Shown here: positions 1 to 15,200 of the stretch, in pieces
Layout: the number at the start of each line of letters is the position of its first letter
Position numbering within the stretch: position 1 is the stretch's first letter
Assembly: GCA_026413225.1 (NCBI GenBank)
Contig: CM048552.1
Location: forward strand, 46,205,001-46,269,000
Length of the DNA: 64,000 nt
Reading direction: 5' to 3'
Source of the DNA: Otis tarda
Lineage: Eukaryota > Chordata > Aves > Otidiformes > Otididae
The notes under the pieces: generated by a model
Databases searched by the model: none
What the model saw: the letters and a program-made list of their open reading frames with translations, nothing else
What the model was told of the DNA's origin: nothing
Translations under genes and position numbers: made by a program

Positions 1-290
1 AGTGATGCCCTCCAAAGTATTGGCTCCTCCTCTCAGTTTGTTACAGTCCATGAACCTGCTGAGAATATGTTATGTCTCGTCATTCAGGTTGTTAACACAC
101 GAATTTAGCAATATTGCTCCAATATTAACCCCTGAGAGATGCCACTGTAATTAGACCCCAGCTGGATTTTGTAAAGTGTTCACACCTTTCTAAGCCCAGG
201 AATTCAGCCAATTTTTACCTGCTTTATCCTCTCCTTATTCGGTATCTATCTCACCATTTTGGCTACAGATACTATGGGAGACCATACATT
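1..290 (-). mobile_element. Degraded CR1-type LINE fragment, reverse-transcriptase region
   Basis: On the minus strand the sequence matches the avian CR1 reverse-transcriptase core with heavy decay. The region around 110-145 reads a damaged Q-G-x-x-L-G block and 200-290 the segment upstream of it. The expected FADD box downstream is not intact. The copy reaches the left window edge. Identification is by pattern only, and the exact subfamily is unknown. Confidence 0.55.
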
Positions 291-1529
291 GCAATCTTAT
301 GAGGGGCGAAAGCCTCCAGGACCTGACCCCAGCAGTAGCAAGCCATCAGAAGTTACCAGCAGCTGATCACTGAACAAGCTTACAGAAGTTTCCTGAACTT
401 CCCTAAAGGAAAAGAAGTCAGGAAACTTTTGCAAAAAATAGCTGCTTATGTGCATCTTGTTTTTCCATTTATTTGACATCTCAGAACAGGATTGCAACAT
501 GACCTTATGGAGTCCATTCTGCTTCTAAGAAAGATACTGTATTCAATCACAACTCCTTGCCTGCGGCCTTTGGTGCCTACACGATTCTTCAAGGTCTCTC
601 ATTTGATCATTGGATAGATTTAAGATAGCTTTGACTCTCTTATCAAACAAATACATCCATTGCAGCTGAGACATTTGAAACAGTAGAGATGAAATCATAA
701 GGGTGAAAATGATAAATAATGAATAATACTATTAAAATTTCAAGAACAATCACATTATCATATTAATAGGCATCAGTGCTGACCTCATTTTTTAGAAGGG
801 AGACGACGATCATGAAACTTTCATTTTTTCACCACATGTGCCTCATGAACAACGAGATTAGGCGTGAAACATTTGGGGAAAATTTGAGGAGAATAGCCTG
901 ACTGATAGAGAGATACTCCTTGGCAGGATACCCTGCTGAGCTGGGTATTAAAAATCAGGAGAGATAATTTCTAGTTTTTGAAGTGAAGAAAGAGGAGACA
1001 GGTAAAAAAGCAAGAACAGTATGTTCCAGTGATCTAGTAACAAGCCAGCAGGGTGAGCCATTCACTTTCCATGATCGTTCTCTAGAACATGTTAATCTTG
1101 TAGGTGATAAAATGGGTTTCAAATTTCCAAAGTGAATTTAAGTTTATTATTATGTTAAAAGGTAATATTTTCAGATTGTTTTCTTCTTGTACATTTCATT
1201 TTTTTTTTGTACATTTCTTAGGAAAACAAAACTGGTAAAACATATCCTGGAGATAAAATTAACAGTTTTAATACTACTCAGTGATTTTCTGAGTTAGCAG
1301 AGAACTGCACATGACAGATGAAAAAAATACAGATGATAAGAAATCATAAAGATATCTTTTCTGTCTTGTTTTTTCTTAGTCTTGCTAATGTGAACATTTT
1401 TTTTTTAGTGTCCTACATTCTCGTAATGTCTTTTATGCACTTTACCTATTTTTATCTCTTTTTTTAAAAACCCTTAAATGATAATGGATAAAAATGTCCA
1501 GAGTACTATAAGTTAAATTTCTCATTGGT
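291..1529. other. Intergenic, nothing recognised
   Basis: AT-rich sequence with short T-runs (about 1200-1209 and 1398-1407). No exon, RNA gene or recognisable repeat was seen on either strand. Confidence 0.6.
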
Positions 1530-1810
1530 CATAGAATCATAGAATCATAGGGTAGTTCAGACTGGAAAGGATCTCAGGAGGTCCAACCTCCTGTTGAAAG
1601 CAGGATCAGCTCTGAAGTCAAACTAAGCTGCTCAGGGCTTTATCCAATTGTGTTTTGAATATTTCCCAGGAAGTTTTCAGAACTGCAGAGCCTTTCTGGT
1701 AACTTCTTCCAATGCCTACGTATTTTCATAATATGATTTTTTTTTTCATGTATCCAGTCAAAACCTCTCTTGTTTCAGCATATGCTTCTTATCCTCTGAT
1801 CTTGATCCTA
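1530..1810 (-). mobile_element. CR1 LINE 3' end (minus strand)
   Basis: The copy begins at its 3' tail, CATAGAATCATAGAATCATAG, then reads the characteristic CR1 3'UTR in reverse (ggaaaggatctcaggaggtc, ccaacctcctgttgaaagc). The end near 1800 (cttatcctctgat) corresponds to the start of the CR1 3'UTR. It is heavily 5'-truncated, as is usual for CR1, and interrupted by an expanded T-run near 1738-1747. Confidence 0.85.
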
Positions 1811-2046
1811 TAATGAAGCTATATCTGACTTTCTTAATACATTCATAAAATCTTCTAGAATAAAGTCACTAGCTTGATGGGTCTGGATTGGATTTGTTTT
1901 GTGCTTAGATGTTAAAAAAAAAAACTGTAAACAGGCTGATTTGGCTTCATTGTAAATGCCAAATATAACCCCCCAAAATAAGTTACTTTTTTGCATTTGT
2001 TTTTGCAACAGACTCATGCAGTGGCTGTTGCTTTGTGTTGCTATGC

Positions 2047-3210
2047 AAACTTATCACAAAATCACAGAATGATTGAAATTGGAAGAGACCTGTGGAGGGC
2101 ATCTGGTCCAACCCCTCAGCACTCATGACCACATCCTGTCATGGCCCATGCACTTATGTATGTCCACTTTACTTAATTATTCCCTTACCTGAACTTCCAC
2201 CAAGTCTACATCTTCCTATCCCCCTGGTCTCCGGGATCTGGGATTCCTGAAGGTTAGACTTACAAGTGAAAATGGAGTCAAAGAAGGCATTCAGTACCTC
2301 AGTCCTTTCCATATCCTGTGTAGGCAGGTCCCTCATCTTACTGAGCAATGGGCCCATGTTTTCCCTAGCCTTCCTTTTGTCTCCTATGTACTTATAGAAA
2401 CCTTTCTTGTTGTCTTTGACACCTCTGGCCAAATTCTATTCCATTTTGACTTTAGCTTTCCTAGCTTCATCCTTGAGTGGTTAGACAATGTCTCTGTATT
2501 CCTTCCAGGTGACTTGTCATTGTTTCCACCTTCTGTATGCTTCCTTTTTGTGTCTGAGTTTGGCCAGGAGCTCTTTGTTTGTCCATGCAGACTTCTTTGC
2601 CTGACTTCATAGCTGTTGGAATGAAATTATCTTGAGCTTGGAGGATGTGATCCTTGAATATTAACCATCTTTCTTAGGACCCTCTTCCCTTCAGGGCTTT
2701 ATTCCAGGGGATGCCTCTGAGCAGATCTTTGAAGAGGCCAAAGTCTGCTCTTCTGAAGTCCAAGGCTGTAATTTTGCTTTGTACCCTCTTCCCTGCCCTC
2801 AGGATCCTGAACTCCACCATCTCATGGACATTGCATTCAAGGCTGTCTTTGACCTTCACATTCCCAACAAGCCCCTCATTGCTAGTGAGTGTGAGGTCCA
2901 GCAGTTGTCATTGGCTCCTCTGTCACTTGGAGGTGGAAGTTATTATCAATGCACTTCAGGAACCTTCTGGATTGCTTACACCCTGCTATGTTGCCACTTC
3001 AGCAAATATCGAGTGGTTGAAGTCCTCCACGAGGACCAGGGCCTGTGAACACGAGGCTGTTCCGATCTGTGGGTAGAGCACCTCAATCACTTGTTCTTCC
3101 TGGTCAGGCAACCTGTAGCAGACACTCGCTATAATGATGCCTTTACCTGTTCTCTCTTTAATCCTAACCCATAAACTATGAGTTGTCTGAGAGAAATTCA
3201 GATGCAAAAG
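2047..3210 (-). mobile_element. CR1 LINE, endonuclease-to-RT linker joined to a 3' tail
   Basis: The minus strand from 3210 to 2160 encodes, in decayed frames, the C-terminal part of the CR1 endonuclease (S-L-W-V-R-I-K, V-C-Y-R-L-P-D-Q-E-E-Q, then D-F-N-H near 3020). The linker follows (KDSLECNVHEMVEFRILRAG at 2850-2790, DFRRADFGLF at 2760-2730). Last comes the segment before the RT domain (NKKGFYKYIGDKRKARENMG, 2410-2350). At about 2160 it switches to the last 100 bp of a CR1 3'UTR, ending near 2047 (AATCACAGAATGATTG on the plus strand). The RT domain itself is missing. This is either one element with an internal deletion or two juxtaposed copies. Confidence 0.85.
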
Positions 3211-6200
3211 TGAGTGTATTCATAATATTGACAGTAAAATGTAAGAGGACATTTGTATGGAAAAAAATAAAAATATTTAAAAGACCCTTCCCAAGACTTT
3301 TCCAGGAAAAAAAAATCACAACTTCACTGGCTAAATTTTGGAGTCTTAATTACTTAATTCTATGTTTCCATTGAAATAAAATTATTTAAGGAGAAAACCT
3401 TGAAATATGCTTCATGGGTTTAGTATTGCTCATAATCCAGTTACAAAAGTGTCATGTCTAGCTTCATTCAAATGAAATTTTTGTCTGCCTCATAAATTCT
3501 AACTCTGAAACCATCAAAATGTCAAATATACTTCAGGTTTAATACATACATTGGAATATAGTGAAGGTTATATACCTGGGACTTGTAGAGGAGGACCTGT
3601 TGCTCTGCCATGTAATATTTCCAATATCATATATATAGCTAATGTACATATATTTAATTCTTATTATTTTAGGTACGGTGAGGAAACATAAGAGTTCTAT
3701 TTAAGCAGTAGGTGTTGGAGAAAGTTCATAATTTTACATGTCCACTCTTTCAAAAAATCTGCTAATGACACGTACCAAACTTAAGATATTTTGGGGCATT
3801 TAAACACGATGCACCTGAAACAAGTTAAAGTATTTTTTTTTAAAAATTAGTCACACCCAATACAACTTCTGTGTAAAGGAAAAAATTTTGTTAAAACTCC
3901 AAAATTGTTGGTATAAGTGTATTTTATACATGAATACTTGTGTTTTATGCATGTTTGATAGTGGCACGTGCATCAATTAGGTGACTGAAATTCTCATCTC
4001 CTTTTACAGTAAGCATTGAGGAGAAAATTACTTGAAACTTGACTTCTATCTTGTTAATGCCAGTAAAAGGAAGTTGTTCTGCGTAATTAGCAGAAAGTAA
4101 AACTGTTAACTGTTTCATACTTCAAATATATATCTGTCGTCTTCCAGAGATAAGAAAAATGTGAAACAATAAAAAAAATTAAAACAAAAAAGAAGCTTGT
4201 ATATCATATATATATAGTATTTCTAGTAACTAAAGATATTATCTGTAACTCTCAGCTGACTGTCAACTCTTTGGTCAAGTTGCAATTAACCTCCTCCAAG
4301 TTCTGGGCATGTTAGCACATAGTTGGCTCCAAAGTGTCAACTGCAGCAATAAAGGCTAGTTCTTGCACAAAGAGTTGAAGAATAAAGATTTAAAGATCTG
4401 GATCTGCACTATAATCATGGCTTCACCATACTTAACAAAGAGCTACAAACTTTACCCTTGGTCTCCATTCATGGGACCTAGTACTTTTGTCTGAAGCAGT
4501 ATGCACTACTACTTTTTACTCTCAGACAGTGGCAAAATGGTAGTCACTAGATAAGAATCACCTCGCTTCTGAGTCACCCTTGAGAAGATTCTTCTAGCTA
4601 GATAGTAAGAAAAGCTCAGAAATAGTTGAAGTTTCCTGTGTTGCCTTTTGAATTTAGGCTACAATGTTTTACTCCTATGTGAAACAGACGGAAAATGAAT
4701 TGTTTTGTAGGAAAAGAGAAGAAGAAGTAGTAAACAGTATCAAGAATTCTCATTGTTTTGTTTTAGGTGTATTTGTTGAAGTATCGATCTACTCAAATAT
4801 AATTTCATATATAAATATAATAATTTTGTGACTGTATGCACTAGCTTACATTCCCTGCTTTCTGTAAAGACAGAAGAAAATAAAAAGTGGAAAAAGAACT
4901 TAAAGTAACTTCAGAAAGGAAAAAAGTACAATAAATTTAACTGCAGATAAAAGGTTGGGAAATTCCAACAACTAGCAGCAAATTATGTATTTTCCCATAA
5001 AGCTTGCTTTAATTGTGTTTGACTCAAAGAAATTTAGTTTATTAGCCTATTAAACACAATGCATATTTCTTAATCTTTGTGGCTGATTGTCACCACTCTT
5101 CACCTTTAGACTCATAGAATACATTGGTATGATTTCTGCGTGCCTTTGACAATGTAAAAAGGGGAAATTGTTATTAAGTAAAATCTCAAGCTGAGTAATG
5201 CACTCAGGCCACACACTAGTGAGGCTTCAGCTAAAATTTATGAGCTTTTGTAAAATTCTGAACAGGATATGAGTAACTGCAGGCTAACTCCTAGTAATGA
5301 TGCTAGTAATGGTACTCTAGTAATGATACTTTCCCTGAAAACAAAAAAAAAATCTGAATGACTGGATTTATTCCATTCTTACATAAATAATAGTATCTCA
5401 AACTGTAATTTAAAACAAAAAAGGTAGTACATGTTTCAGTAAAAATGTCAGAAAAAATAGAATAAGAGATAGGGTGGATTTAGCACATAGCTTTTTGAAA
5501 CAAACCCATTAAAGTATCTTATTTTTATATTTTAGAACTTTAAAAAAATTAACATTTTCTTACAAAATTTAAACATGAGAATATAGCTCTAGGAGCAAAG
5601 ACTTCTGCATCTTTACCTCATGTAGGACTAAAATAAATTAGTCAAAATACACAAAATTACAGTCATATGCACAGAAGGCAATAATACAAAAGTTCACTAT
5701 ATTTACATTTTTCAGTCTGAAATTACTTAAACAAGATTTTTACATTTTATCCTTTTACATTCTGTACTAGTTCGTTGTGGCTTCCTTTTCAAGAAAATTG
5801 GCATCGTTAATATTTCTGACTTCATGCTACAGCCCTAACTTCAGTAAGGGAACTACCAGGGGTCTCCTTACTCTCCCTGACTCATCCATGAGACATCAGG
5901 CTCATCCGTGAGACTGAAGAAACTGCAGCACAGACAGAAGGCATCTAGCTTTGTTGGCCTGGCAGCATTTTTCAGGCTGTCTTTCATCACCTCCTGATTG
6001 CAACAAAATTTAGCATGATATTATGACTAATTGTACAAGCAGTTCCCAGGTTGGTCCTCTCTCATCACTGATTAGCCAGCTGCTGTCCTTTCTTAGTTAC
6101 TGATGATGCTCCCAGCCAACTATCTTAAATTTTCTCACAGTATTTATATTCCCTGGAAGTCCATAATCCTCTTCTTATCATCCCTTCTAACATCTTCTTA

Positions 6201-9200
6201 ATGTCATGCTGTGGTTTTCTAATGTATCATCTTCCAGTCAAACTGTACTTGCAAACCAGCCCATCTGTTGCCTTTCTGTTTACAAAATCAAGGATCTGAG
6301 AAGGTATGAGGGGGCCTGCAGCTCCTGTGTTACTGAGCAAATCTCCCTCCAGCTTCAGAAACATTGGCTCAGGTTTCTGGCCTAGATTCAGATCCTCTCA
6401 GAGGATTTGGGCAGTGTTCGTATGTATGAGGGAGGTGTTTTGAAATGAGGCTTGTGGGGCAAAAAAAAAAGAAATGAAGAAAAAACACCTGGTTCCAGTC
6501 CCTTCTTAAATGTCCCTGCTTAAATGTATCAAATACTTACTAGAACAGAGACTGGGCTTTTGGAGCAGGTTTTGCACATAATTCCAGATATTAAGTTGTG
6601 CTGTACTCTTATGCTTGTGCACATTCCAACAGTGACACTTATACTTCATTGAAAATTGAGCTTTGTGGAATACAGCACAGTAGAAAAGGTGAGCAGAGGG
6701 CACAGCCAATATTCCACATGAACAAATCGCGAGTGAGCCTGCTTGCTCTTGCATTATAATACATCATTCCAAAAAGGACTGCATACATCTTAAGAACATT
6801 CTTTAGTGTTTCACTAGCATTTTTGCTATTTCAGAATCTACTGTCTTCCTAATATTGGGGCAGATTGCCCTGGTAAAAGATCATTTTGCTGACCCACTGC
6901 CTACTCATATCACTCTTCTCACGGGATCCAATCACTGTTCTCACCCTCTTTATGGCCTCCAGTATATTCTACTGGCCTCCACAATTAAAATGAAACATAA
7001 CTTTTTACTCTTGCTGCTATCTTTTTCAGTTTTAGTAAGTCAATATCTTCCTTCAACTGGACATTAAACTTAGTTTCCATCACTCTTGGTGGATTTTTTA
7101 AACATGTATGTGCTGCTTCTTTGGAGTAATTTTCTGTAAACATTTAAAAAGCTGTCCTAATTTCCCCTTCAAATTCCTCTATAAAACCCTTCTCTTTTAG
7201 GAATAGAAGATATCTGAAAATTATTAGCTTGGTAAAATTCATGATCCCCATACTTGGTCCTCGGCCAGGCCCACCAGCAGTTCCTTACTGTCTCTCTGCT
7301 TGTCTCTTTATACATATTTAATGTCTCTTGTCCCCTTCCAAGACGTTTCACACACACACAAACACAGAGACACACACACAAATGCATGTGCATTTCAATT
7401 ACAGTCATTATAGCCCTAGAAAACCTATTTGCTCTGGTTTTGCAGAAGACTTAGTCTCGTCGTCAGCCATGGGCCATCGTTGATCTCCTAGGAACTGCAA
7501 TACTATGAGAACACTAATTACGTGATCTCATTCTGAAAAATGACATTGCTATAGTGCTTTTCCAGCAATCACTGTCTTGAAAAGCTTTTTTTGCTTAAGC
7601 CTAGAAGCAGGTTTTGATTGCTAGATAGATATGTGCCAATATCAGTTGGCTATACAAAGTTTTTCTAAATAGACAAATTTCTGAAGTAGTTGTGCAATTC
7701 TCTAGGGAGCTTCTTGTCTCAGACTATAATTAGACTGTAGGCAAAGGCATAACATTTCATGACATAGCTTTTAGGCTCACATAACTAAAAGGAGTTCTTC
7801 CAAGTGGAGAGAGGCTTGGTTTCGTCTTTCTTTCAGTGTGATAAGTTATATGTTAAGTTCTACGTAGATATGTAGAGCTACTTATACAACTATATGTACA
7901 TATTTAAGGATTTTTCTTCCAGGAATACTGAAGAATTTAAAGTGGACCAACCCTTGAAAATCAGGGTGATAATATGTATACACATCTCATGATAACAGGG
8001 CAAGGAAGCAAGGGGTGCATAACATTTTACTAATTCTAGGATGACTCTACACTGACAATGACATAAGTTTCCAAGAAATTGTGTCATGGTCATTTGAGGA
8101 AGAATGTTTCAATTTTTTTAGTTCCAAAAGTGTCTCTGTTCATCTCTTTTGTGAGAACAGAACTTCCTGGACCAGTACTTAGTAAATATACATTTATCCT
8201 GTTGGCTTATGATGACCTTTTGTCCCATTATATATATTTAATGCTTAAGCACAAATGTTATAGAAATATAATTACCTAGAGGGATCATGTCTATTAGCCT
8301 GCAAGGAGAGAGGGATTGTTTGATTCTAAGGCAGATAGGGTTGTCTAAGTGTATCTGAAGGGAACACCAGTCTTGATTTTGCTTTCCCAACAACACCAAA
8401 TTCCCACAGGAATATGAGGGATTTTTGTATTCATACTAAATTACAAAACAGGATAATCCACACAGCATCAGTTGAATGTCTTCTTTTATCCAGATGCCAC
8501 ATATTAAAACTTGAAATTATTTTCTATGTCACAATTAGTACACACAATGGGAATAATTTCCCAGTGTATTAAAACTATGAATTGAGTTCTAATAGACGTA
8601 CATGGGGCTTGAGCTGTTTTACTGTTACTGAAAAGTAATGTGATTTCTTTATACTCACGGTTTTGTTTATGAGTAGGAATATTAAAAATACACAATTGTT
8701 TCAAGTCAGTTATATAAAATATACAAACCCCACAGATATGACCTATACAGGTTGTAGAAATGATAGCAGGGAAATAATTTTACTTTTATTCTTGTTTTGT
8801 CTTTTTAATTCAGAATGTCTGGGAAATCTATTCTATAGTTTCTATTAAATACTTTTTAGTTTTAGTTATCTTCCTTTGGTCCCAAGATTGATAGATTTCT
8901 CAACTTTTCTATAAAATTTTCTGAAGGTTTAAGGAGACCATCAGTAGTATCCTTAATACTACGTTTGTCACTGAATATTCAGAAACTGATACAGACTTAG
9001 CCAACTGAGCATAGAATGAGTCAAATACACTTATTTCAAATATTAGAGTGGTAATTCATAATTCATCTTTTACTTAGATTGAAGCTAGGTGTCTAAACTT
9101 TTGCCTTAGAATGCCAGAATGCATAGTGATGTCCCTATTTTCTAAGATTTTTTTTAAAAATCATCCTGGCAAGCATTTCTTATTGGACAGAAGTCAAGAT

Positions 9201-12200
9201 ATACTAAAAGCATGTCTCACTTAAATGTGACTCAGAACATACACTTCAATTAGAATTGAATCTCCAAGCTCACCAAATTGAATTGGAGTCTTTATATTGA
9301 TTTTCTGATTTTGGTTCAGGAAGTAGGCATATGACATCAGAGGATGGATTTACAAGTTTGAGTACATTTTTTTTCTCAATTATTTCCTGCCAGTACATGC
9401 CTTACAGTTCAAAAAGCTATACTAGGATTCTTGCACTTTGATCATGAATACCTTTGCATAACAGTGAAGCAAAAGTAGAATGTGCTTTGATTAGAACTTC
9501 TTCCAAAAAGTGAAATATTTTTAAGGCTTGAATTTTGTAAGTGTAATTTTGCCATAAGTTCTCATATGGAAAACTAATCAAAAGGATCTTAGAACATAGT
9601 TTACCTTCAGGGTGATCCTAAAGAAAACATATTAGATTAACTAGAAATGATATGAAACACTACACACAATGAGCAAACAGGCCTGTGTGAGCCAGCTCAG
9701 ATACTGGACATGTACTTTTCACTCAAGCAAAGGTACAGGGCTGTGCAGAGCAGTAGCTGTGCTGGTGCCAGAACATGAGCTGCTTCCAGAAGTTGAGACT
9801 GCATAGGTGCAAGGGAAGCTGCTGCTGCACTTGGAACTGGTTGAAAACCTGTTGAACTATTCTTCTGACTGAAATGTGGTTTGTGTAAATTGAAAATTTT
9901 TAATATGAGAGCATCTCATTTTTGTAAACAAAAATATCTTTTGTGTCAGAAAAGCTAAAATTACTTTTTGTTAGTGTCATTTTAGTCCTTTCCTGCCTGT
10001 ATTGGTCTGACTTTTTGCAGAATGAACAAAAAATATTTAATCGTAGTACTTTATGTTTTCTTATTATGGTATAGTGTTTGTGGTTTGCCTTTTTATCTCT
10101 CTGATGGTTTAACTCTCTTAACTGAGATCAGTCCATAAAATGTAGTATGGAAGATATAGGCTGGGAAGATATTCTGCTTCACAGAAAACAGGGAATAGAT
10201 CTCCAAAATAGAAATGCTGTGAGTCCATAAGATACAACATTCATTAACATGTCTGTAGTTTTTAAGATAATTTCAGTAAACAGAAATTGAATATATTGAC
10301 CTTTCAAAATTTTCATTTTTCGTTGTGTACAAAAATGTCTCTTGTCCAATATAGGATAAGAATACATCCTGAAATACTTGAAATGTCCAGTGGAACAAAA
10401 ATTTGAATTCATTCTCTCTCATTTGACATACAGGATTAGAAACAATTTAAATATTTCACACTGCTTCGGTAGTTCTAAGCGTATTTTCTTAGAAGTTCTA
10501 AAATGTCACAAGTAATGTCACATTTGAATTCTCTTTACTGAAAATTGCATATAAGCACACCAAGGCACAGTAATTTAGCTTTCATTAAATGTTCTAATTC
10601 TGCTAGTCATGAAGGTGCATTTGTCACAGGTGATGTATATAGCTCCCAGTACAAGTAAATAAAGGAATTAAGAAGTATCTAGTCAATAGAGTAACTCCCT
10701 TGCTACAGTAGGATGGATGTTGTTTACCCACAAAAAATCCCACGTGAAATCTCTGTCATAAAAAGAATCAACCTAGAATGGCTTAAACTAATAGTGTCTT
10801 CCCCGAGTGTTTCTGAAATGCTCATAATCAGTTTCACAAAGCTTCTGATATTTAATTGCAAATGTCATACCTTATTTTGTGGAAAATTACCCTGCTTAAG
10901 GATAACTTATTTCTAGATGTGTAGTGTACCACTGCAGCTGCAGGAATTCTACTGCTTCTTGAGGTACAAGCAATTACAGTACAGAGCATTCTGCACTGTT
11001 TCTCAGATGTCTCTGTCTACCTCTGCCTACACTGTAACTGGCAAACAGGTTGATATATATGAAGCCATTGAGTAATTGGATTTATCTCACTGTATGCAGA
11101 GAAATACTGTTCACTTTTGGCTGAGCTGCTGGGCTGCAATGATTATGTGTTTTCCTTTGAGTATAATTTCTGGATTTTATATTTTCTCAATATATTTGTC
11201 TGTATCAAGGAAAAAACACTCTCCATTTATTAGCTGTTTAACTTTCATGAAAACTATGTGAATGTGTAAATCAACTTAGTTCAAAATAATTTCCTAGTCT
11301 AAAAGTATTTGGAGTTTACTAGATCTTGCAGAAATAGCATTGGAATACTCATCACCAAGAAAACTGATATTATTGTACAATACCTATTCATCAGTTTATC
11401 TTCCTCTTTAATAACTAGCAAACACTTAAATCGCTCTTTAAATTTTCATTTTTTTTTTAACAGTGCCACTGATTCCATACACAATGTCTTTAAAACTGCA
11501 GAATTGCAGTTTTTGAAAAATCAGTTTCTCAAATGTATCAGATGTACATTTCTCATTGAAATAAAGTGACAGACAACCAGATAAAATATTACTATTATTT
11601 TTTCAAAGTCAGTTTTCTATTTTTTGTTGGCTATTTGCTGTAGCAGATTCCAGAAAAGACTAAAATAAATGTGGAGATTTACAACTACTCCTCGGTAATC
11701 TCCACAGAGGAAAATATGAAATAGCTTGTGTTTCCAAACAGTACTTCCTTTCCCATTCTTTTTAACTTTTTAATACCTTGTAAAATTTTTGCTGCAATGA
11801 TTTAAAGTTTTAGGAGATTTTTACTTCTCCTTAGAATCACAGCAGTAGTTGTGAATCTGGAACCCTTCTTTGGGAATGCTTTATAAATAGTTCATCTTCA
11901 TTATTATTAATTTTAGAAAAAAAAAAAAGCAACAACATTTATTATAAAAACATGAAGTGTAATCTGTCATGGCTTTTAGAATAGGTTTAACTCTCCTATC
12001 TCTAGGCCATAATACCAGTGCTTGTCCAGTGAACTCTGCAAAGTTGAAGGACAGCTTTTCCAAAACAGAAGGGAACAAGGACCAGTGATGGATATCATTC
12101 CTGTTCCACAAAATACATAGATAAATCTCACTTAAGTCCAATTCCCAGAAGGACTACAATCTTCAAAGCTGATGCACAGCTACTATATATATAATTTTTT

Positions 12201-15200
12201 TCCAGTAGACACATTTTTTTAAGCACCTCATTTTTATTTGAAGGCACTAAAAACTTCAGCTTCAGTGAATGCAGAGATGCCACTGTCTTGACAAAGTCAA
12301 GTAGCTGGCAGCTAGCTCATTCAAAATTCTGTTATGTAGTTTTTCATCTTAACTATCTAATAGGTGAGGTTCTTGTAATTTAAGTACGGGATAGAAAAAA
12401 AAATGCAGTGGTGACTATGGCTTTTCTTCAAAATGTGACTAAGGAGAAGGAAGCAATGTCAGTTCCATACAATGTTTGAATACTGACTATTCAAACTATT
12501 GGTCAGACTGTTGGTCTGACTATTAAAGGAAAATACAAGAGACAAAGTGAATTTGAAGGTCTAGCTTTCACTGTATTTTAGTAAGAGGACTGCTGTACTC
12601 TTATTTTTTTGTGAACATGGTTTTAATCTGTTTTATTAAAGCTATTCCACTTTAATTGGAAAAAAAAACTTAATGGTTTTGTGATAAAGAAGGTGTAAGC
12701 AAAGCAGTGATTATGACATTCCCATAGAATTCATTGGCAATTTGTCATACTCTACAAAGCCAATCTTTACAGCAAGAATAGGAATTCAGGTCTCTTCCTT
12801 TTGCTTACATAACCTGATCTTGAGAACAGAGACTCATGTTTACTTTGACTTTTCCTTATGATAAATTATTCAATTATTCATTCAAAATCAACATTTTATG
12901 CAGGAGGAGTAAGAGCACCCATTCAAAACTAATCTTTGGATTAATGGGTACAAAACTTTCTATTACATAAGAGCATTTTATTCCTCCATCCTATCCTGAA
13001 TGATGAAGAATTTGAACCATTTTCCAGCTCCTCACCTAACCATTATAATGAGGAAAAAAATCTAACTCTTTTTGTCATTTGTTTTAGAAAAGATTGACCA
13101 CTACCTCTCTTTTCAGAGTAGGACTCTCATTGTATAACTGTTGAAGAGGAGTGAGAATTGTAAATCTGAACATCTTTTCCTTTAATACTACACAGAACTT
13201 TCAGTCAACTGAGAGATAAGAATTAAAATACTCTCCATAGTATTTGGTTTGGTGTTGCCTGTTGAGGTTTGCAGACTTTTGCATTTAAGTCTTAACTCTC
13301 TTACACATTGGATGGGATCTAAGTCTCTCAGAACTAAGTATTGAAATGCTCTGTGTAATGACACTAAAATCTCTTTATACATCTAGACCTGAGTTGTAAA
13401 ACACAAATATTTCTAGCCCTTTGCCAGTAAAAGACTGACCTTTCCTTATGCATGATGAAAAGTCACTCCAAGAGACTGCTTGGAGACTGCTTATAAGACA
13501 TAAGCAAAGTTGTGGATGATCAGTGACAATATCCATGTTTCCCTTCTTTTCTCCCTCTGCCATTAGAAGGAGAGAAAGAAATATGTGTTTACTCTTCTGC
13601 TTCCAAATTAAAGTTATCAAAATATTACACTGTTAGAAATTTAGTGTGGAAATGATCCTTATGCCTTCTTACGACTTACGAGAAATATTTCCTTTATGTG
13701 AAATTTCATGGAAATAGGAAAGTTGGGTCTTTAAAAGGAGAGAGTTGCTCAGGAAGAAAAAAAAAGATAGTTCTTCCTTTCACACAGTTCAAGCAGGAAA
13801 GCAAGCAAATAAGTACAAAAGGGAAAAAAAAACAGATAAAGAGCAAGTTGCAATTTCTTTTGAGCATTTTTCTATGTATGTACTTGTTGTTAAAAAACTC
13901 CTTATCAGATATAATATTTGAAATGAAGAAGCATTGAAGTCCAGTCTATTTTTGCTCTAAATACTTCCTTTACAAAAACTGATTTAGATAATGCAGAGCC
14001 TTTAGCTTCTATGAAGTCTAATCTGTGTCTTTGTATGTTATAATATACACTTAAAGAAATACATACTATTTATTGGAACACTAAACGTTAACAGTTCAAA
14101 GCCATATAGAGTGCAATTAAATTCCTTTCCAACCTTCTTCATCACAATTCTAACTTTCTTCCCACAGGTTATTTTAAAAAGAATTTGAAAATAGTTTAAA
14201 AAAAGGTATATGACTTCCTTTGGCCTTGAGAACAAAAGATTCTTTGTTGATCTAGCTCATCAAGTACTGCATTTGACTGGAAAGGTACAACACAGAGATG
14301 CCCAGATTGATATAAACAACATCTGTGTTTCATTCAACATCTTGCAATGAACAGAATGGAATAAATTTTTTGAATGGAGATAAGAGTTTATTTTACAATT
14401 AATGTTTCAAAATTCTAATAGCTGAAGTTACAGTAAAAATTAATACAGAGAAGATTAATAATGCATTTTTAACTGTCATGCATCATATTTCCTGGATTGT
14501 TTCTGGTTTTGAGGACTATCTATTGGAGCAGACTGTTGATTTAGAACTGCAGTATGGTGGACTGCTCAGAATACACTAGAAATTCTTTCTTTGCAACCGC
14601 TGTCGCATTATAGTCTAAAAATAACAGTTGCAAAGGAAGAATTTCTAGTGTATTTCCTTTCCATCAAGCAAAGGTGGTTAGTTTACTTGTGTCTTTCTTC
14701 ACTTACGTCTGCATCACTTCTCAGTGTGTTACCTAAGATAAAGTTCCTGTTAAAGATAATTCAGTTTCTTAATGAAAGTTTTGAATTTTTAAGTTTATTT
14801 GAAAGGCACTTCCAGCAAAATGCTAAAAAAAAAAAAAAAGTTATGTTTTTTCCTGTCAGCTTCATCCAGTCCTGGAGCCAAAACTGCTGTTTTCTGCAAA
14901 TGAACATACTGTGACATTTTTTACCATCACCTTCTGCTTCATGTACTCACTTAAACCCCTCTGGACCTTTGTTGCACAACCTCTACATTACTTTACTAAC
15001 TGAATCTACATATTTTTGTGACATCTCAAGTTCATAGGCAATTTTAAGTCCTTTATATCATCCAGAATTTGGGGATAAGAATTTACTTCAGGTTCACTTC
15101 CACAGTTTGTCAGGAAAATTTCAGGAACTTACATCCCTTTCCACACTGGAAAAGGGTAAATGATATAAGATCTTTCTTCTTTGCTAACACAACTTCCCTG

